A program made the translations under genes and the position numbers. The notes beneath the pieces were generated by a model. It worked only from the letters and a program-made list of their open reading frames with translations. It was not told where the DNA came from and searched no databases. Below are positions 33,183-43,342 of a stretch of DNA of 64,000 nt, one piece after another (position 1 is the first letter of the stretch; each line of letters opens with the position of its first letter). The DNA is from Martensiomyces pterosporus. Taxonomy: Eukaryota; Kickxellomycota; Kickxellomycetes; Kickxellales; Kickxellaceae. The stretch covers positions 164,367 to 228,366 of the forward strand of contig MU603944.1 in the NCBI GenBank assembly GCA_025201845.1, written 5' to 3'.

Positions 33183-36100
33183 ATGTACAACCAGCGTCGA
33201 CGCCAGCAGCCAAGCATGTTGCCTGAGCAGCAGATAGCCTCGGACGAGGAGCGTAAAGAGCAGGCTCTTCGACAGGCAGAAGGTACGTGCATCTCTGACC
33301 GCGACCGCACTGCAAGCTATGGCAGGTGCAATGAGCTAAATTGAATGCAGGCCTCACTTGTTTATTTATTTGCATTTGCTCCTAGATGTCATTTGGCAGC
33401 TTCCGCGAAGCCTGGATGGCATAAAGCGACAGGACTTTAACCCTGTGGCACTCGCGCTACAGATGATGGATTCCAGCTCTCTTGGAAAGAGCTATGACGA
33501 GTTCCAGTACCACTATGCGCAGCTGAATGAGTCTCTGGACGGCATTGTAAACGAGTACTATGGTGGCTTCAACGACTCCATCCTGACATTCAGCGGCCTG
33601 CACGATAGGATCCAGGGTGCGTCGAGCTCGGTGAACCACGTCAAAAGCAACCTGCACAAGGTGCGCCGGATGATACTTGAGGAGCGCGGCAGCTTGGACC
33701 AGCTATACACGAAGAGCAACCAGCTGGGCGCCATCGTGGCGATTCTCAACCGCATTGAGGAGGTCAAGAAGCTGCCTGATGAGCTGGCTGGGTATGTGCG
33801 CGAAAAGAAGTTTTTGACCGCAGTGAGCAAGCTCGTGCAGGATACGCAGTTTGTGTTTGACCCTGAACTGAACCCCATCGAGGCGCTGTCGGGCTTGCGC
33901 CAGCAGCTGGAGAAGGAAAGAGGAGAGCTTTTGCGACTCATTATTGACGAGCTCCACAACCACATATACTTGAAGAGCCCGTACTGTGAGCGGAAAACGG
34001 GCGTTGAGGGCGAGGATGGCGACCATGGTGCCGGCAGTGATGCGGGCGAGAACGGCACTGCTGCAGGCACCAGTCAAAGAGCGGCAGGCGGCAGCAAAGG
34101 TGGTGATTTGCTGGGCCATCGGAGACGTAAAGGGTCAAGAAAGGTCAAAAAGACAGACAGCAGCGACGAAGACAACCCAGAAACCGATTCGTTTGCGTAC
34201 GTAGAGATGCTTCTCGAAAGCCTCGTTACCTTGGACAACACCAGCGAGGCCATGCAGGAGATCAAGAGCTCGATCAGCCTGGAGCTTTCGCGCCTCATTG
34301 ACGGGATTGTGAGCGAGGTGGAAGAGCGCAACAAGGCACTCATCGTCAAGTCCAAGGTCGTGGACCAGCAGGACGACGGGTTGGTTCAAGCAACCGACCG
34401 TGAAATACTGTTCGACTTTGCGCGCATCCTGTTTGCTCGGCTGGAAACTGTGCTCGAATACCACGACTTTGTGCTCGATGTGGTCCACAGCCTGGACCGC
34501 CGCGAGCGCTATTCAGTTTCTTCTGCTAGCAGCGCTAATGAGCGTGTGCGCCGCACGCGTCTTTACTCGATCAACGACGTGTGGAGCGCAATGAAGACCG
34601 AGATCTTGGCTCTGCTCAAGGACTACCTTATCCCGGAGGACAAGCGGACGATGGGCAACATTGACATTACTCGCAGCAGCGGAATGAAATCGGGAGTCAA
34701 GGACCTGTTCCATATGGAGAGCAACCCAGAGATTTCGGACACTGTTGAAGCCCTGTACTCCCAGATCGAGGGCCGGTTCCAGGACATGACGACCTCGACA
34801 CACAGCAAGAAGAAGGATGTGGGCATTACAACCATCGTCGACGAGTACTCTGATCACCAGACTAGCCTGCAGCACAAGATGCTTGTTGAGGCCAGCATCG
34901 ACCATGCGCCTACTCTGCTCAACATGGCGCTGTCGTTTACCAAGCGTGTCTCGCCACTGCTTGCCTCTGTCACATCCACTGCCGCTGCCCCGTCTGTAAG
35001 GCGCAGCATGATAGGCGACATCAGCACACTCTCCACCCAGCCACCCAGCCAGCAGGGAGCCGCCAAAGAGCAGGATCCGGACGAATACCTTCAGGTATTC
35101 TTCAAAAAGATTTTCTTGCCTCGTGCGGAAACGCACGCAATGCAGCTCTTTGATGCAGTGACCTCTGCGAGCGACGCATTCCACATTGATCCCAACACAT
35201 ACTTCAACGGCAGACCGATATTCAGAAGCGCAGCGGCGCTCGTTCCGTTGTTTCACAGCTTTGGCCGGCTGCTCAACAACCTCAACTCGTTCCGAGGCGA
35301 AAACTGGGGCATTCTGCTGCAGCTGTCGACCAAGTACTATGAGCGCTGCTGGGGGCTTTTCCGCGAGCTTATTCGCTCTCCAGACAACCAGACGTACACC
35401 AGCGTCAAGTGGGCAGACACGCCAGATCTGCTGCAGCTCTTCGACCGCAAGCTCAAGCAGGCGGGGTCGCAAGCCCGCAACGACCAGGGCGTGGATACAG
35501 AGAATGAGATTCGCCTCGAAGAGAAGCTCAAAACGGAGCGCTCGCTTCATCTCAGCGAGCTTATATTTGATGTCAAGCGTCTTGTGTTTATCGCCCAGCT
35601 GCACCAGACCCTCGAGTGGCTTCTTCTGCAGCTCAACAAGGTGTCGTCCGAGCGCGCCAAGATCTTGAACAAGCACGACGGCCCAGTTGCCAGTGCGCTG
35701 CTCAAGCGGCATGATGCGGACCGCGCCAAGGTGGTTGACCGCTACCGCGCACTGTCAGTCCAGTGCCTGATGGTGCTGCGCGTCGAGGTGCGTGCACACT
35801 GCACATACTACCTTGATCTGGCTACGCGTGAGGGCGACTACTTCCTTGACGGCGATACGCCAGAGCCCGACCAGTACATCCAGGCGCTGAACGCGGATAT
35901 CTCGACCATCGAGGAGAAAATGGAGGGATGCTTGCCTGGGGACCGACTGAACTTGGTCTTTGGCGGAATCTCCATCCTCATGTCGCACACTCTTATCACA
36001 AACACACGCTACATCAAGCACTTGAACGACTCGGGAAATCGCAAGATGATCCGCAACATCCTTGCGCTGCAGCAAAACCTCACCAACATTGCGCTTCCGG

Positions 36101-36438
36101 AGGAGAGTGGCCTGGACAAGGCACGCAAGTTTTACGAGCTGTATGAGCTTGGCGCCGACGGCATCCTCAAGCACATTGCGGAGAATGGTGCGCTGTTTAC
36201 CTTTGAGAACTACCGCCGGCTGATCGAGTTCATCTATAGCAGCGATGGGCAGGCCGGCGGAAGCTTTGGTGCCGGCAGGGCAAGCAGTCTTATGGAGGCC
36301 AGGCTTCACGAGCAGTACGAGGTGCACATTCGACGCCTGCGCGAGCTGCTTTCGCAAACAGCGGCATCCAGAGCAGCTCAGACCCAGCAGTCGGCAGCAG
36401 CAGCCGCTACACCACGCCCTCTGACATTCAGGGCTTAG
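33183..36438 (+). CDS. SEC8: Exocyst complex subunit Sec8 (EXOC4; two exons)
   Basis: Sec8 is part of the octameric exocyst that tethers secretory vesicles to the plasma membrane. Exons are 33183..33282 and 33386..36438 (GTACGT..TAG, phase 1), giving 1050 residues. The join reads RQAEDVIWQLPRSLDGIKRQ. N-terminal Sec8 signatures are MMDSSSLGKSYDEFQYHYAQ, then SLDGIVNEYYGGFNDSILTF. CorEx-type coiled coils and helical CATCHR-type rods follow. A disordered insert rich in Gly/Ala/Asp then Lys/Arg (about residues 240-295) lies early in the protein. The tail is Ala/Gln-rich. It is convergent with the FANCE-like gene, 89 bases away. Confidence 0.94.
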
Positions 36439-36527
36439 CCTGGCAGGGGGAGCACGTCTCAGTTATTTTTATTAGCATCAATAGCAGCCTCAACTCAGTA
36501 AAACCCCTCCCCCGAAGCCCTTTGCGG

Positions 36528-37685
36528 TTACACCGCAGCACCTGGCTGCTTGCTCTTTTTGCGGTTGGCAGTCGAAATGATTGCTTTCCTTAATGGCGTT
36601 TCAAGGATGCTCGCGGCGGTGGCGATCTGGTCCAGATCATTTGAGCTCAGACTGCCTCCTAGCTTGTTCACAATGTGCAGCATGAGAACACTTAGCTTCT
36701 TTGATGATCGGTTTGCTGGCGCAACCAGGTGCAGCATCTCGATGCAGCTTTTCCCAGTAGCCGCCGCGAGTTTTCCAGCCGGTATCGCAGCGACCAGCGC
36801 CTCCATGACCTGGAAGACGCTGTCGCACAGCTTGTGCGGATTCTCGCGTGAAATCGCAATGACGCCGGCAAAGAGCAGCTCCGAGGCACTAGTGGGCATG
36901 TCCGATTTCACCAGCTTTGCTATCATCGCCGCAGTCGGCAGGGAAAGGCGATCCGGAGCCTCAAGCAGCGGGAGCAAGAGCCCCATGGCTATTGCTTGCG
37001 AGTGTGACTGAAGCAGCGCTGTGAGCTGGCTCTGGACTATAGCTGGCACTGCCTCCTCGCTGACAAACCATGCGCATGCGGCAGCGCATCTCAGAAGCAG
37101 GCACTGGTTCTCCAGGCTCACTGCTGGATCCGACAGAGCAGCGAGAATGAAGTCTGCCAGTGCTGGGCCGGTACAGCCGTCCAGCTTTAGGCTCTCGCGG
37201 CACACTCTGGCCAGGTCAGCGCTAGGGAGCCGCCATACGCGCGAGGCACTAGCAAAGCCTGGCGATTCCATTCTAGACAGTGATGCCAGCAGCGCTGTTG
37301 CCCACTCGAGGCTGCTGCCAGTCCCATCACTCTTTGGCTGTGCTGCTGTAGATGCTGGGTTGCTGCCAGCAGTGCTGCTGCTCTTTTCTTTTAACTTTTG
37401 CCTCTTGCATTCCACATTCTGCTCCGGGGCCAATTGGAGGCGTCGTCGTCTTGCTGCGCCCAGCGGTGTGTCGTTGCCAGCGAAGGGTGGCATAGCCATG
37501 GCTGCTCTGTCTGTGCCGCGGCCTCCAGTATCCAAGCACTCTTCTAGCGTGTACTGAGCTGCCGCGGTCAACTGGTATCCGGGTCCAGACCCATCGTCTG
37601 GCGGCGCACGTCCCAGGAACTCCACCACACACGCCCAGGGTCCTTCGCCGCCTCCCTTCCTGTCGCTCGTAGCATGGCCAGCCAT
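36528..37685 (-). CDS. Probable FANCE C-terminal-domain protein
   Basis: This 385-residue protein has a disordered, basic N-terminal third (ARRRRLQLAPEQN, KRQKLKEK: possible nuclear signal) and an all-helical C-terminal half. That half follows the layout of the Fanconi anaemia group E C-terminal domain: LLPLLEAPDRLSLPTAAMIA, DSVFQVMEALVAAIP, LSVLMLHIVNKLGG, and the terminal LETPLRKAIISTAN that parallels the end of FANCE. FANCE bridges the core ubiquitin ligase to FANCD2 in crosslink repair. This is recognition by pattern, not by search; a generic HEAT-type repeat protein is the alternative. The start is the first ATG (37683..37685). Confidence 0.55.
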   Translation of the reverse strand: MAGHATSDRKGGGEGPWACVVEFLGRAPPDDGSGPGYQLTAAAQYTLEECLDTGGRGTDRAAMAMPPFAGNDTPLGAARRRRLQLAPEQNVECKRQKLKEKSSSTAGSNPASTAAQPKSDGTGSSLEWATALLASLSRMESPGFASASRVWRLPSADLARVCRESLKLDGCTGPALADFILAALSDPAVSLENQCLLLRCAAACAWFVSEEAVPAIVQSQLTALLQSHSQAIAMGLLLPLLEAPDRLSLPTAAMIAKLVKSDMPTSASELLFAGVIAISRENPHKLCDSVFQVMEALVAAIPAGKLAAATGKSCIEMLHLVAPANRSSKKLSVLMLHIVNKLGGSLSSNDLDQIATAASILETPLRKAIISTANRKKSKQPGAAV

Positions 37686-38049
37686 TTGCAGACACGGCAA
37701 ATAAACAAAACCAGTATGCTGTTGGCTTAGTAGGTGTGCTTGGTAATAAACAAAGTAAAAAGGAGCAAGAGAGCTAAACGGCCCCAGAAGCTATGGGCAC
37801 AAGCCCCAAGGACGAAGAAAAGGATGTCTAGAATAGACCAGAAAAAGCAACGCTGGGAGATGCGACTTCCGAGCAGCACACCCAAAATGAATTTGAAATT
37901 CGAATCGCCCGCGCGACAGCTTGGCCGCAACTAAAAGCCAGGAGCAAACGCCCCTGGCCGTTCTGTTATCCTCGCCAGAGCTCCAGCATGTAGCGCCGCC
38001 GAAACCCGCTAGCCACCTGCTGCTCCTTAATGCTTAGGGTTTATTGAGT
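37686..38049. other. RPL41 3' flank and FANCE-like promoter
   Basis: No supported gene. The minus strand has a 67-codon frame (37727..37930) with two hydrophobic stretches, but it opens with TTG, has no ATG and resembles no family I know. Confidence 0.5.
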
Positions 38050-38127
38050 TTACTTGGAGCGAGCGCGCATCTTTCTGCGCTTACGCTTCAAACGTCTGAC
38101 GCGCTTCTTCTTCCACTTATCTCTCAT
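38050..38127 (-). CDS. RPL41: Large-subunit ribosomal protein eL41
   Basis: This 25-residue, extremely basic peptide starts MRDKWKKKRVRRLK and ends MRARSK. It matches the universally conserved eL41 (yeast starts MRAKWRKKR) residue for residue apart from a few conservative changes. eL41 sits in the intersubunit bridge eB14 of the 80S ribosome. The sequence TTTTGTAG ends directly before the ATG, so the coding exon is probably preceded by a 5'-leader intron; a GTAAGC at 38376 (minus strand) is a candidate donor. Confidence 0.96.
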   Translation of the reverse strand: MRDKWKKKRVRRLKRKRRKMRARSK

Positions 38128-38703
38128 CTACAAAAGGCGGCAGAGGCAGGAGAATTGGGAAACCCGGGAATTAGAAAGCACATTCTTGCAATGGATTCAA
38201 ACAGCCCGCAGCCGAGCAGATGCAGCTAGACGGTTATCCGCGAATCCATTAGGCGCGGATGCGAACCCGCGCCGCTGAATCCATCCATGCATCTGGCAGC
38301 TGCAACAGCGCTCGTTGGCAGCGTCAGCAATGCATCCGCAGTTCCACAGCGATCGGTCGTATATTTGGATGCTTACTTTTAATGGATTCTTATTATAAAA
38401 ATAAGGGATTGAGGAGGAAACAACCACACTCGCTGCTCAGCCACCACCTTTATACCCTGGCACGCCCCCAAATCACCCAGTCGCACGTGAGGCGCAGGCA
38501 GCCCACCATATCACCGATCACAGCAGATCACCAGCGATTGGATCACCTGGCACTCGTGCCTCGTTTTGCTTTATCTTGCTGCAGTTGTTGGCTTGCGCAA
38601 ACTGCAACTTGTGCTGGCTGCTTGCGGGTGGTTGCGACCTCTCCTTAGTTTGCTTTGCAAGTCCAGAATCTACTTCACATACACACAGCTCGGCACGCAG
38701 ATT
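38128..38703. other. Divergent promoter region of RPL41 and MRPL31
   Basis: Non-coding. It contains the candidate elements at 38239..38286, TATA-like AT-rich DNA at 38391..38403 and TTTATACC near 38450. Short overlapping frames were not considered genes. Confidence 0.55.
38239..38286 (-). promoter_or_regulatory. Candidate ribosomal-protein gene elements (copy B)
   Basis: On the + strand CGCGAATCCATTAGGCG begins at 38239 and GCTGAATCCATCC occupies 38274..38286. This is 112-160 bases upstream of RPL41. The same words occur upstream of ubiquitin-L40 (19214..19277). The function is inferred. Confidence 0.4.
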
Positions 38704-39036
38704 ATGTTTGGGTCGTTTGTCGGAGCATTCAGGCCAACTATGGCGGCACTGGGCGGGCGCGCTTGGCGGATTCCATGGAGGCTGAGCAAGACACGCAAGG
38801 CGAACGTTCGCAAGCGCTTGCGCGAGGTTGACGATGTTATCGACACACTTGCTGCCTCTGGCGTGGAGTGCAAGCAGCTGGAGCTGCTGAAGGCCATGCC
38901 CAAGGAGAGCGAGATGCTTCCTCGCGACAAGTACACAACGTTCTCGCGGAAAGCCAAGAACCACCGCAAGGGCGTTCACAAGGTGCCCCACTTTACAAAG
39001 CGCCCGATCCCCCGCACAACACCAGCCGGTTTCTGA
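38704..39036 (+). CDS. MRPL31: Mitochondrial large-subunit ribosomal protein mL60 (MRPL31)
   Basis: This 110-residue basic protein of the fungal mitoribosome has the family core: WRIPWRLSKTRKANVRKRLR, VDDVIDTLAASGVECKQLE, then PRDKYTTFSRKAKNHRKGVH and HKVPHFTKRPIPRTTPAGF at the C terminus. mL60 is a fungus-type mitoribosomal protein, which supports the fungal origin of the window. I start at the ATG followed by TTTGGG (MFGSFVGAF), as in relatives. The open frame upstream to 38566 is leader. Confidence 0.93.
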   Translation: MFGSFVGAFRPTMAALGGRAWRIPWRLSKTRKANVRKRLREVDDVIDTLAASGVECKQLELLKAMPKESEMLPRDKYTTFSRKAKNHRKGVHKVPHFTKRPIPRTTPAGF

Positions 39037-39318
39037 TCCTCTTGCTGCGCGCCAGTTCAAAAAAGAAAAAAGACGGTTGAAAAATTTAGTAGCGCCATGC
39101 CAGCGAACATTGCAATAATAAAAATAAAAAACTATCTGAGAACACGGCTGCTGGGGGGATATTGGCGGGTGTGGGCTGCTCCATAGTTTTTCCTGTTGCA
39201 GTGCTTGATTTCCCGCCTGTGCTTGCTTGCCCAGCATTTCCTGATTGTGCTTGCTCTTCGGCGCTCAATTTCTAGCACATACCTGTCATTTTCCAGGCTC
39301 TGCACACCCACACAGTTT

Positions 39319-41001
39319 ATGCGTACGCTGCTTGTGCATCGGATCGCGCACAGTATCAGCACCAGAGCATCCACTATACTGCCAAGAACCGCAGTTGCTG
39401 CATTTAAGCCAGCGATAGCCAGCCCAGCCAGAGCGACACCGTCAAAAATGGACAGCCAGCAGCCGGTCGACTACGAAAGCTGGACAAAAGAGGCGCTTAT
39501 TGAGAGGCTACGCAGCCTCGACAGGCAGGCTGAAGACAGCGCTGCGCAGACACCAGTCCCAGACCCACTCCCACCGATAGCAGAGACGCCGGATCAAACA
39601 CCCGATCCCATGCAAGAGGATGGCAGCGCCCCCGAGACGCCCCGCAAGCGCAAAAAGAAGCCGGTGAAGTTTGATTTTGCACGGTTCCCCCAGCGCAAGG
39701 TAGCATTCAAGTTTAGCTACTTTGGCTGGTCGTACCACGGATTGGCGCGGCAGGGCAATGCACTGGCGTCTGATGAGAAGCGCCAGATCGAGGAGCAGTT
39801 CCCAACCGTGGAGGGCGAGGTATTTAAGGCCTTGGCCAAATGCAAGCTGATCACAAACGAGTCAGAGTGCGACTACACGCGGTGCGGTAGAACCGACAGG
39901 GGCGTCAGTGGGTTTGGCCAGGTCATCTCGCTTTATGTTCGGTCGGCTGGCAGGTTTCTGACGGAGGAGGAGGCTGAGCAGGCAATGAAGGACGAGGGTG
40001 CCGACAGTGCACGGGTTACAAGAGACGAGAAGAATGGCGGCAGGCCAGTCTTGCTGCCGGCTCCGGAGAAGGAGTTCCCCTACATAAACATGCTCAACAA
40101 GACTCTTCCTCCAGGAATACGCATGCTGGCGTGGTCTCCTGTCAAGCCCGATTTCAGCGCCAGATTCTCTTGCAGATCGCGGTTTTACCGGTACTTCTTT
40201 ACTGAAGAGGGGCTCGACATTAACGCGATGAAGGACGCAGCCAGCAGGTATGCAGGGACGCACGATTTCAGAAACTTCTGTCGACTCGACCCAGCCAAGC
40301 AGATCACCAACTTTGAGCGCCAGGTCTTTAGTATTGGCATCAGCCCGGTGCCTTCGTGTGTGCCATTTGTCGGGGACACTGAGAGCACTGCTGGCAAGTG
40401 GTGGCAGCTCGAACTGCGGGGAACTGCATTCCTCTGGCACCAGGTGCGCTGCATGATGGCTATCCTGCTGCTTGTTGGCCAAGGTCTGGAAAAGCCGGAC
40501 ATTGTCGACAAGCTTCTGGACATTGGGCAGACACCCGGCAAGCCAGAGTACGAGATGGCTGCTGACACTCCGCTGGTTCTGGCCGATTGTGCCTACGACG
40601 AAGCCGATGTCCAGTGGATCCACGTGCGCAGTCCTGGCCAGGACATGGGCAACATGGTGGTTCTGGACCGTGTCATCTCGCAGCAGTGGGGCATGCTCAA
40701 TACCCAGGCTGTGCTCGCCAGTGCCTTGCTCGAAAACCTGCGCAGCACTTGCATCCCGACATCCAATGAACCAAGCACGTCTGACGATGCACAGCGCAGC
40801 CTCGAGAAGTGGGCCGACTGCCGGGCCTCGCGGATGAGCAGAGAGCTTCAGGGCGGTGCGCGGTTCATCCTTGGCGGCGGCAAGATCAAGTATGTGCGAA
40901 AGTATGTGCCCCTGCTTCAGCGTAAGCAGGCCGAAAGCGCCGAATCGCGCAACAAGGCCTGGATGGAGCGCAAGGGCAACAAACGAGCCAAGAACGAGTA
41001 G
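39319..41001 (+). CDS. DEG1: tRNA pseudouridine(38/39) synthase
   Basis: PUS3/Deg1 isomerises uridine 38 and 39 in the anticodon stem-loop of cytosolic and mitochondrial tRNAs. The 560-residue form carries the TruA fold: KVAFKFSYFGWSYHGLARQG, the catalytic CGRTDRGVSGFGQVISLY (Asp193), YINMLNKTLPPGIRMLAWSP, FSARFSCRSRFYRYFF and FLWHQVRCMMAILLLVGQGL. A second ATG at 39448 (MDSQQPVDYESWTKEAL) gives 517 residues. The 43-residue extension from 39319 is Arg/Ser/Ala-rich with few acids and could be a mitochondrial presequence, so both starts may be used. The C terminus is basic (NKRAKNE). Confidence 0.93.
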   Translation: MRTLLVHRIAHSISTRASTILPRTAVAAFKPAIASPARATPSKMDSQQPVDYESWTKEALIERLRSLDRQAEDSAAQTPVPDPLPPIAETPDQTPDPMQEDGSAPETPRKRKKKPVKFDFARFPQRKVAFKFSYFGWSYHGLARQGNALASDEKRQIEEQFPTVEGEVFKALAKCKLITNESECDYTRCGRTDRGVSGFGQVISLYVRSAGRFLTEEEAEQAMKDEGADSARVTRDEKNGGRPVLLPAPEKEFPYINMLNKTLPPGIRMLAWSPVKPDFSARFSCRSRFYRYFFTEEGLDINAMKDAASRYAGTHDFRNFCRLDPAKQITNFERQVFSIGISPVPSCVPFVGDTESTAGKWWQLELRGTAFLWHQVRCMMAILLLVGQGLEKPDIVDKLLDIGQTPGKPEYEMAADTPLVLADCAYDEADVQWIHVRSPGQDMGNMVVLDRVISQQWGMLNTQAVLASALLENLRSTCIPTSNEPSTSDDAQRSLEKWADCRASRMSRELQGGARFILGGGKIKYVRKYVPLLQRKQAESAESRNKAWMERKGNKRAKNE

Positions 41002-41572
41002 ACCTGACCTGGCCGCCAGGGCATTTTTGCACAACGGTGCCCTCTACGCTGCAACTGAGTCCATAAAACAAAAAACAAAAAACAATGGCTGCTGAAAATA
41101 AGCCAGCTAGACGCGCTCATTTCTTGCTCGCAAAAGTGCGGAGAATTATTTTTCGCTGCCGGTGAATCGCTGTGCTCTATTCCACGCTGTTTCTCTTGTG
41201 GCAGGGCAGCCCTGCCCGACAACTGCTCGCTTGCCAATCGCCGATAGCTGCAATACGGAGCCACCGCTCTAGATGCCGTCTTCGCTCCCAGAGACACGTT
41301 GAGTGCAGGTGCTGCCAGGCGCCCGCTCCCTTCCTTGTGCGCGTTGCGGGTGCTGCACCGTATTGCAAGTGACCCGCACCTCTTGCTCCATGCGCTGCAT
41401 GCTTCTTGTTCCCAGCCCTCTGATATTTGCCGCACCCTCAATCGACAACGGCGACGACGACAGCGTCAGGTAGAGAAGCGCTCTTACTCCTCTCTCCTTT
41501 TCCTCGCCCGTTTCTTTATCTCGTATTTCACACACCAATTACTGCACACGCACACAGATAAAAGCCGCTACA
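41002..41572. other. DEG1 3' flank and allantoinase promoter
   Basis: Non-coding. The last 200 bases before the allantoinase ATG are T/C- and CA-rich like other leaders here. No RNA gene was recognised. Confidence 0.55.
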
Positions 41573-43003
41573 ATGAGCCAAGAGACTGTTTTCACTGGCA
41601 AGCGCGTGCTCCTCAGCTCCTCCTCTGAGGTTGGCCCTGCGACCATCCACGTCGACGCGGCTGGCAAGATCGCTCGCATCGAGCCCGAGTACCGTGCAGA
41701 GGGCGCCGACTTTGACGCTGGCGAGAAGCTCATCATGCCTGGCATCGTCGATGGGCACGTCCACATCAACCAACCCGGCCGCACCCAGTGGGAGGGTGTC
41801 GTCACTGCCTCCCACTCTGCTGCTGCCGGCGGTGTCACCACCATCATTGACATGCCTCTCAACTGCATCCCATCCACTGTCTCGGTCGATGCCTACAGCC
41901 AGAAGCGCGAGAGCTTCAAGGACGGCATGTGGGTCGATGTGGGCACCTGGGGTGGCGTCGTTCCTGGCAACGCTGGCGATCTTGTGCCTATGCTCGAGGC
42001 CGGCGCTCGTGGCTTCAAGTGCTTCCTGTGCGACAGCGGCGTCGACGAGTTCCCTCCTGTCGACGAGGACCAGGTCAGGGCTGCGATGGCCGAGCTCAAG
42101 AAGAACAACGGCCTGATCATGTTCCACGCCGAGATGGAGACTGGCGCCACCGTCGACGCTGCCCAGGACCCCACCGACTACAGCACCTTCCTCAGCTCGC
42201 GCCCTCCCAATATGGAGGTCAAGGCCATCGATCTTGTCGTCAAGATGTGCCGCGAGTTCGCTCCCCACGTCCCCTGCCACATCGTTCATCTCTCTGCTGC
42301 CGACGCGCTGCCTGCGATCCGCGCCGCCAAGGCTGAGGGCCTTCCCCTTACTGTCGAGACCTGCTTCCACTACCTCACCATCAGCGCGGAGGACGTCCCT
42401 GCTCGCAGCACCGAGTACAAATGTTGCCCGCCAATCCGCGGCCAGTCGAACCGCGACAAGCTCTGGGAGGCCGTGCTTGATGGCACCATCGACTTTGTCG
42501 TCTCCGACCACTCCCCCTGCACACCCGACCTCAAGCTCCACCCGTGCTGCGGCGGCAGGATCAAGGAGGGCGCCACTGAGGGCGACTTTGTCAAGGCCTG
42601 GGGCGGCATCGCCTCTGTCGGCATTGGGCTTCCCTTGCTGTGGACTGAGGGGCAGAAGCGCGGCCTCAAGTTCCAGGATATCGTGCGGTTGATCTGTGAG
42701 CGCACTGCCATCCATTCGGGGCTCAAGGACCGCAAGGGCAAGATCGCCGTTGGCCTGGATGCCGACTTTGTTGTTTGGGCACCCGAGGAGGACAACCGCA
42801 TCACTGCTGACAAGCTCCACTTCCGCAACAAGCTCACCCCGTACCACGAGCGCGAGTGCAAGGGCCGTGTCCACCAGACCATCGTGCGTGGAACTGCTGT
42901 CTACGATGCGTCGAGGACCACCGATGACGACAGGTGGGAAAGCAAGCTCTCCAAGCAGCCATTCGGCCAGTGGCTCGACTCTCCCGTCGTGCGCAGCGAC
43001 TGA
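41573..43003 (+). CDS. DAL1: Allantoinase
   Basis: This zinc amidohydrolase opens allantoin to allantoate in purine catabolism. The protein has 476 residues in one exon. Metal ligands of the cyclic amidohydrolase fold are all visible: His62 and His64 in DGHVHIN, the lysine to be carbamylated Lys149 in GFKCFLCDSG, His185 in MFHAEME, His239 in CHIVHLSAAD, and Asp312 in SDHSPC. The allantoinase substrate loops match (ETCFHYLTISAEDVP, YKCCPPIRGQSNRD, IASVGIGLPLL). Other genes of the allantoin pathway are not in the window, so there is no nitrogen-catabolism cluster here. Confidence 0.96.
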   Translation: MSQETVFTGKRVLLSSSSEVGPATIHVDAAGKIARIEPEYRAEGADFDAGEKLIMPGIVDGHVHINQPGRTQWEGVVTASHSAAAGGVTTIIDMPLNCIPSTVSVDAYSQKRESFKDGMWVDVGTWGGVVPGNAGDLVPMLEAGARGFKCFLCDSGVDEFPPVDEDQVRAAMAELKKNNGLIMFHAEMETGATVDAAQDPTDYSTFLSSRPPNMEVKAIDLVVKMCREFAPHVPCHIVHLSAADALPAIRAAKAEGLPLTVETCFHYLTISAEDVPARSTEYKCCPPIRGQSNRDKLWEAVLDGTIDFVVSDHSPCTPDLKLHPCCGGRIKEGATEGDFVKAWGGIASVGIGLPLLWTEGQKRGLKFQDIVRLICERTAIHSGLKDRKGKIAVGLDADFVVWAPEEDNRITADKLHFRNKLTPYHERECKGRVHQTIVRGTAVYDASRTTDDDRWESKLSKQPFGQWLDSPVVRSD

Positions 43004-43342
43004 GCAGCAGTTCCATTCGGAGCGCCATTTAGCTGGCACAGCAAAAAAAAAAAAAAAAAAACAGCCGCCTGGCTCATGCTTGTGTGTACACGCCAAGACC
43101 TGGCGCTAATGAAAGCTGCTAGTATGATCAGCCGTGTTATTTTGCGGTGCCTCTGGTGAAACGGGGAAGAAATAGAACTGCACAATCGCTTCCTCCGCTC
43201 TTTCTCCAGCCTTCCAGACACAGCACCTTCTATCGAAGCAACCCCCTCTTTGTCCAACTTCCTAGCCAAACGAGAATTTCGCCACAGCTCCAATCGCACT
43301 ATTTACTTGCGTTTCTCATAAAAAAAATATACCTTCCAGCCG
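43004..43342. other. Allantoinase 3' flank and SRP54 promoter
   Basis: Non-coding; includes the poly-A tract at 43043..43061. The SRP54 leader is T/C-rich. No gene was seen. Confidence 0.6.
43043..43061 (+). repeat. 19-base poly-A tract in the allantoinase 3' region
   Basis: An uninterrupted run of 19 A begins 40 bases after the allantoinase stop codon. It is probably a slippage-prone homopolymer in the 3' untranslated region. No target-site duplication was sought beyond the immediate flanks. Confidence 0.85.

Noticed and set aside
37727..37930. 67-codon minus-strand frame with two hydrophobic stretches, considered as a Pmp3-like or other small membrane protein
   Set aside because: TTG start, no ATG, and no motif of Pmp3 or other small membrane families on inspection.
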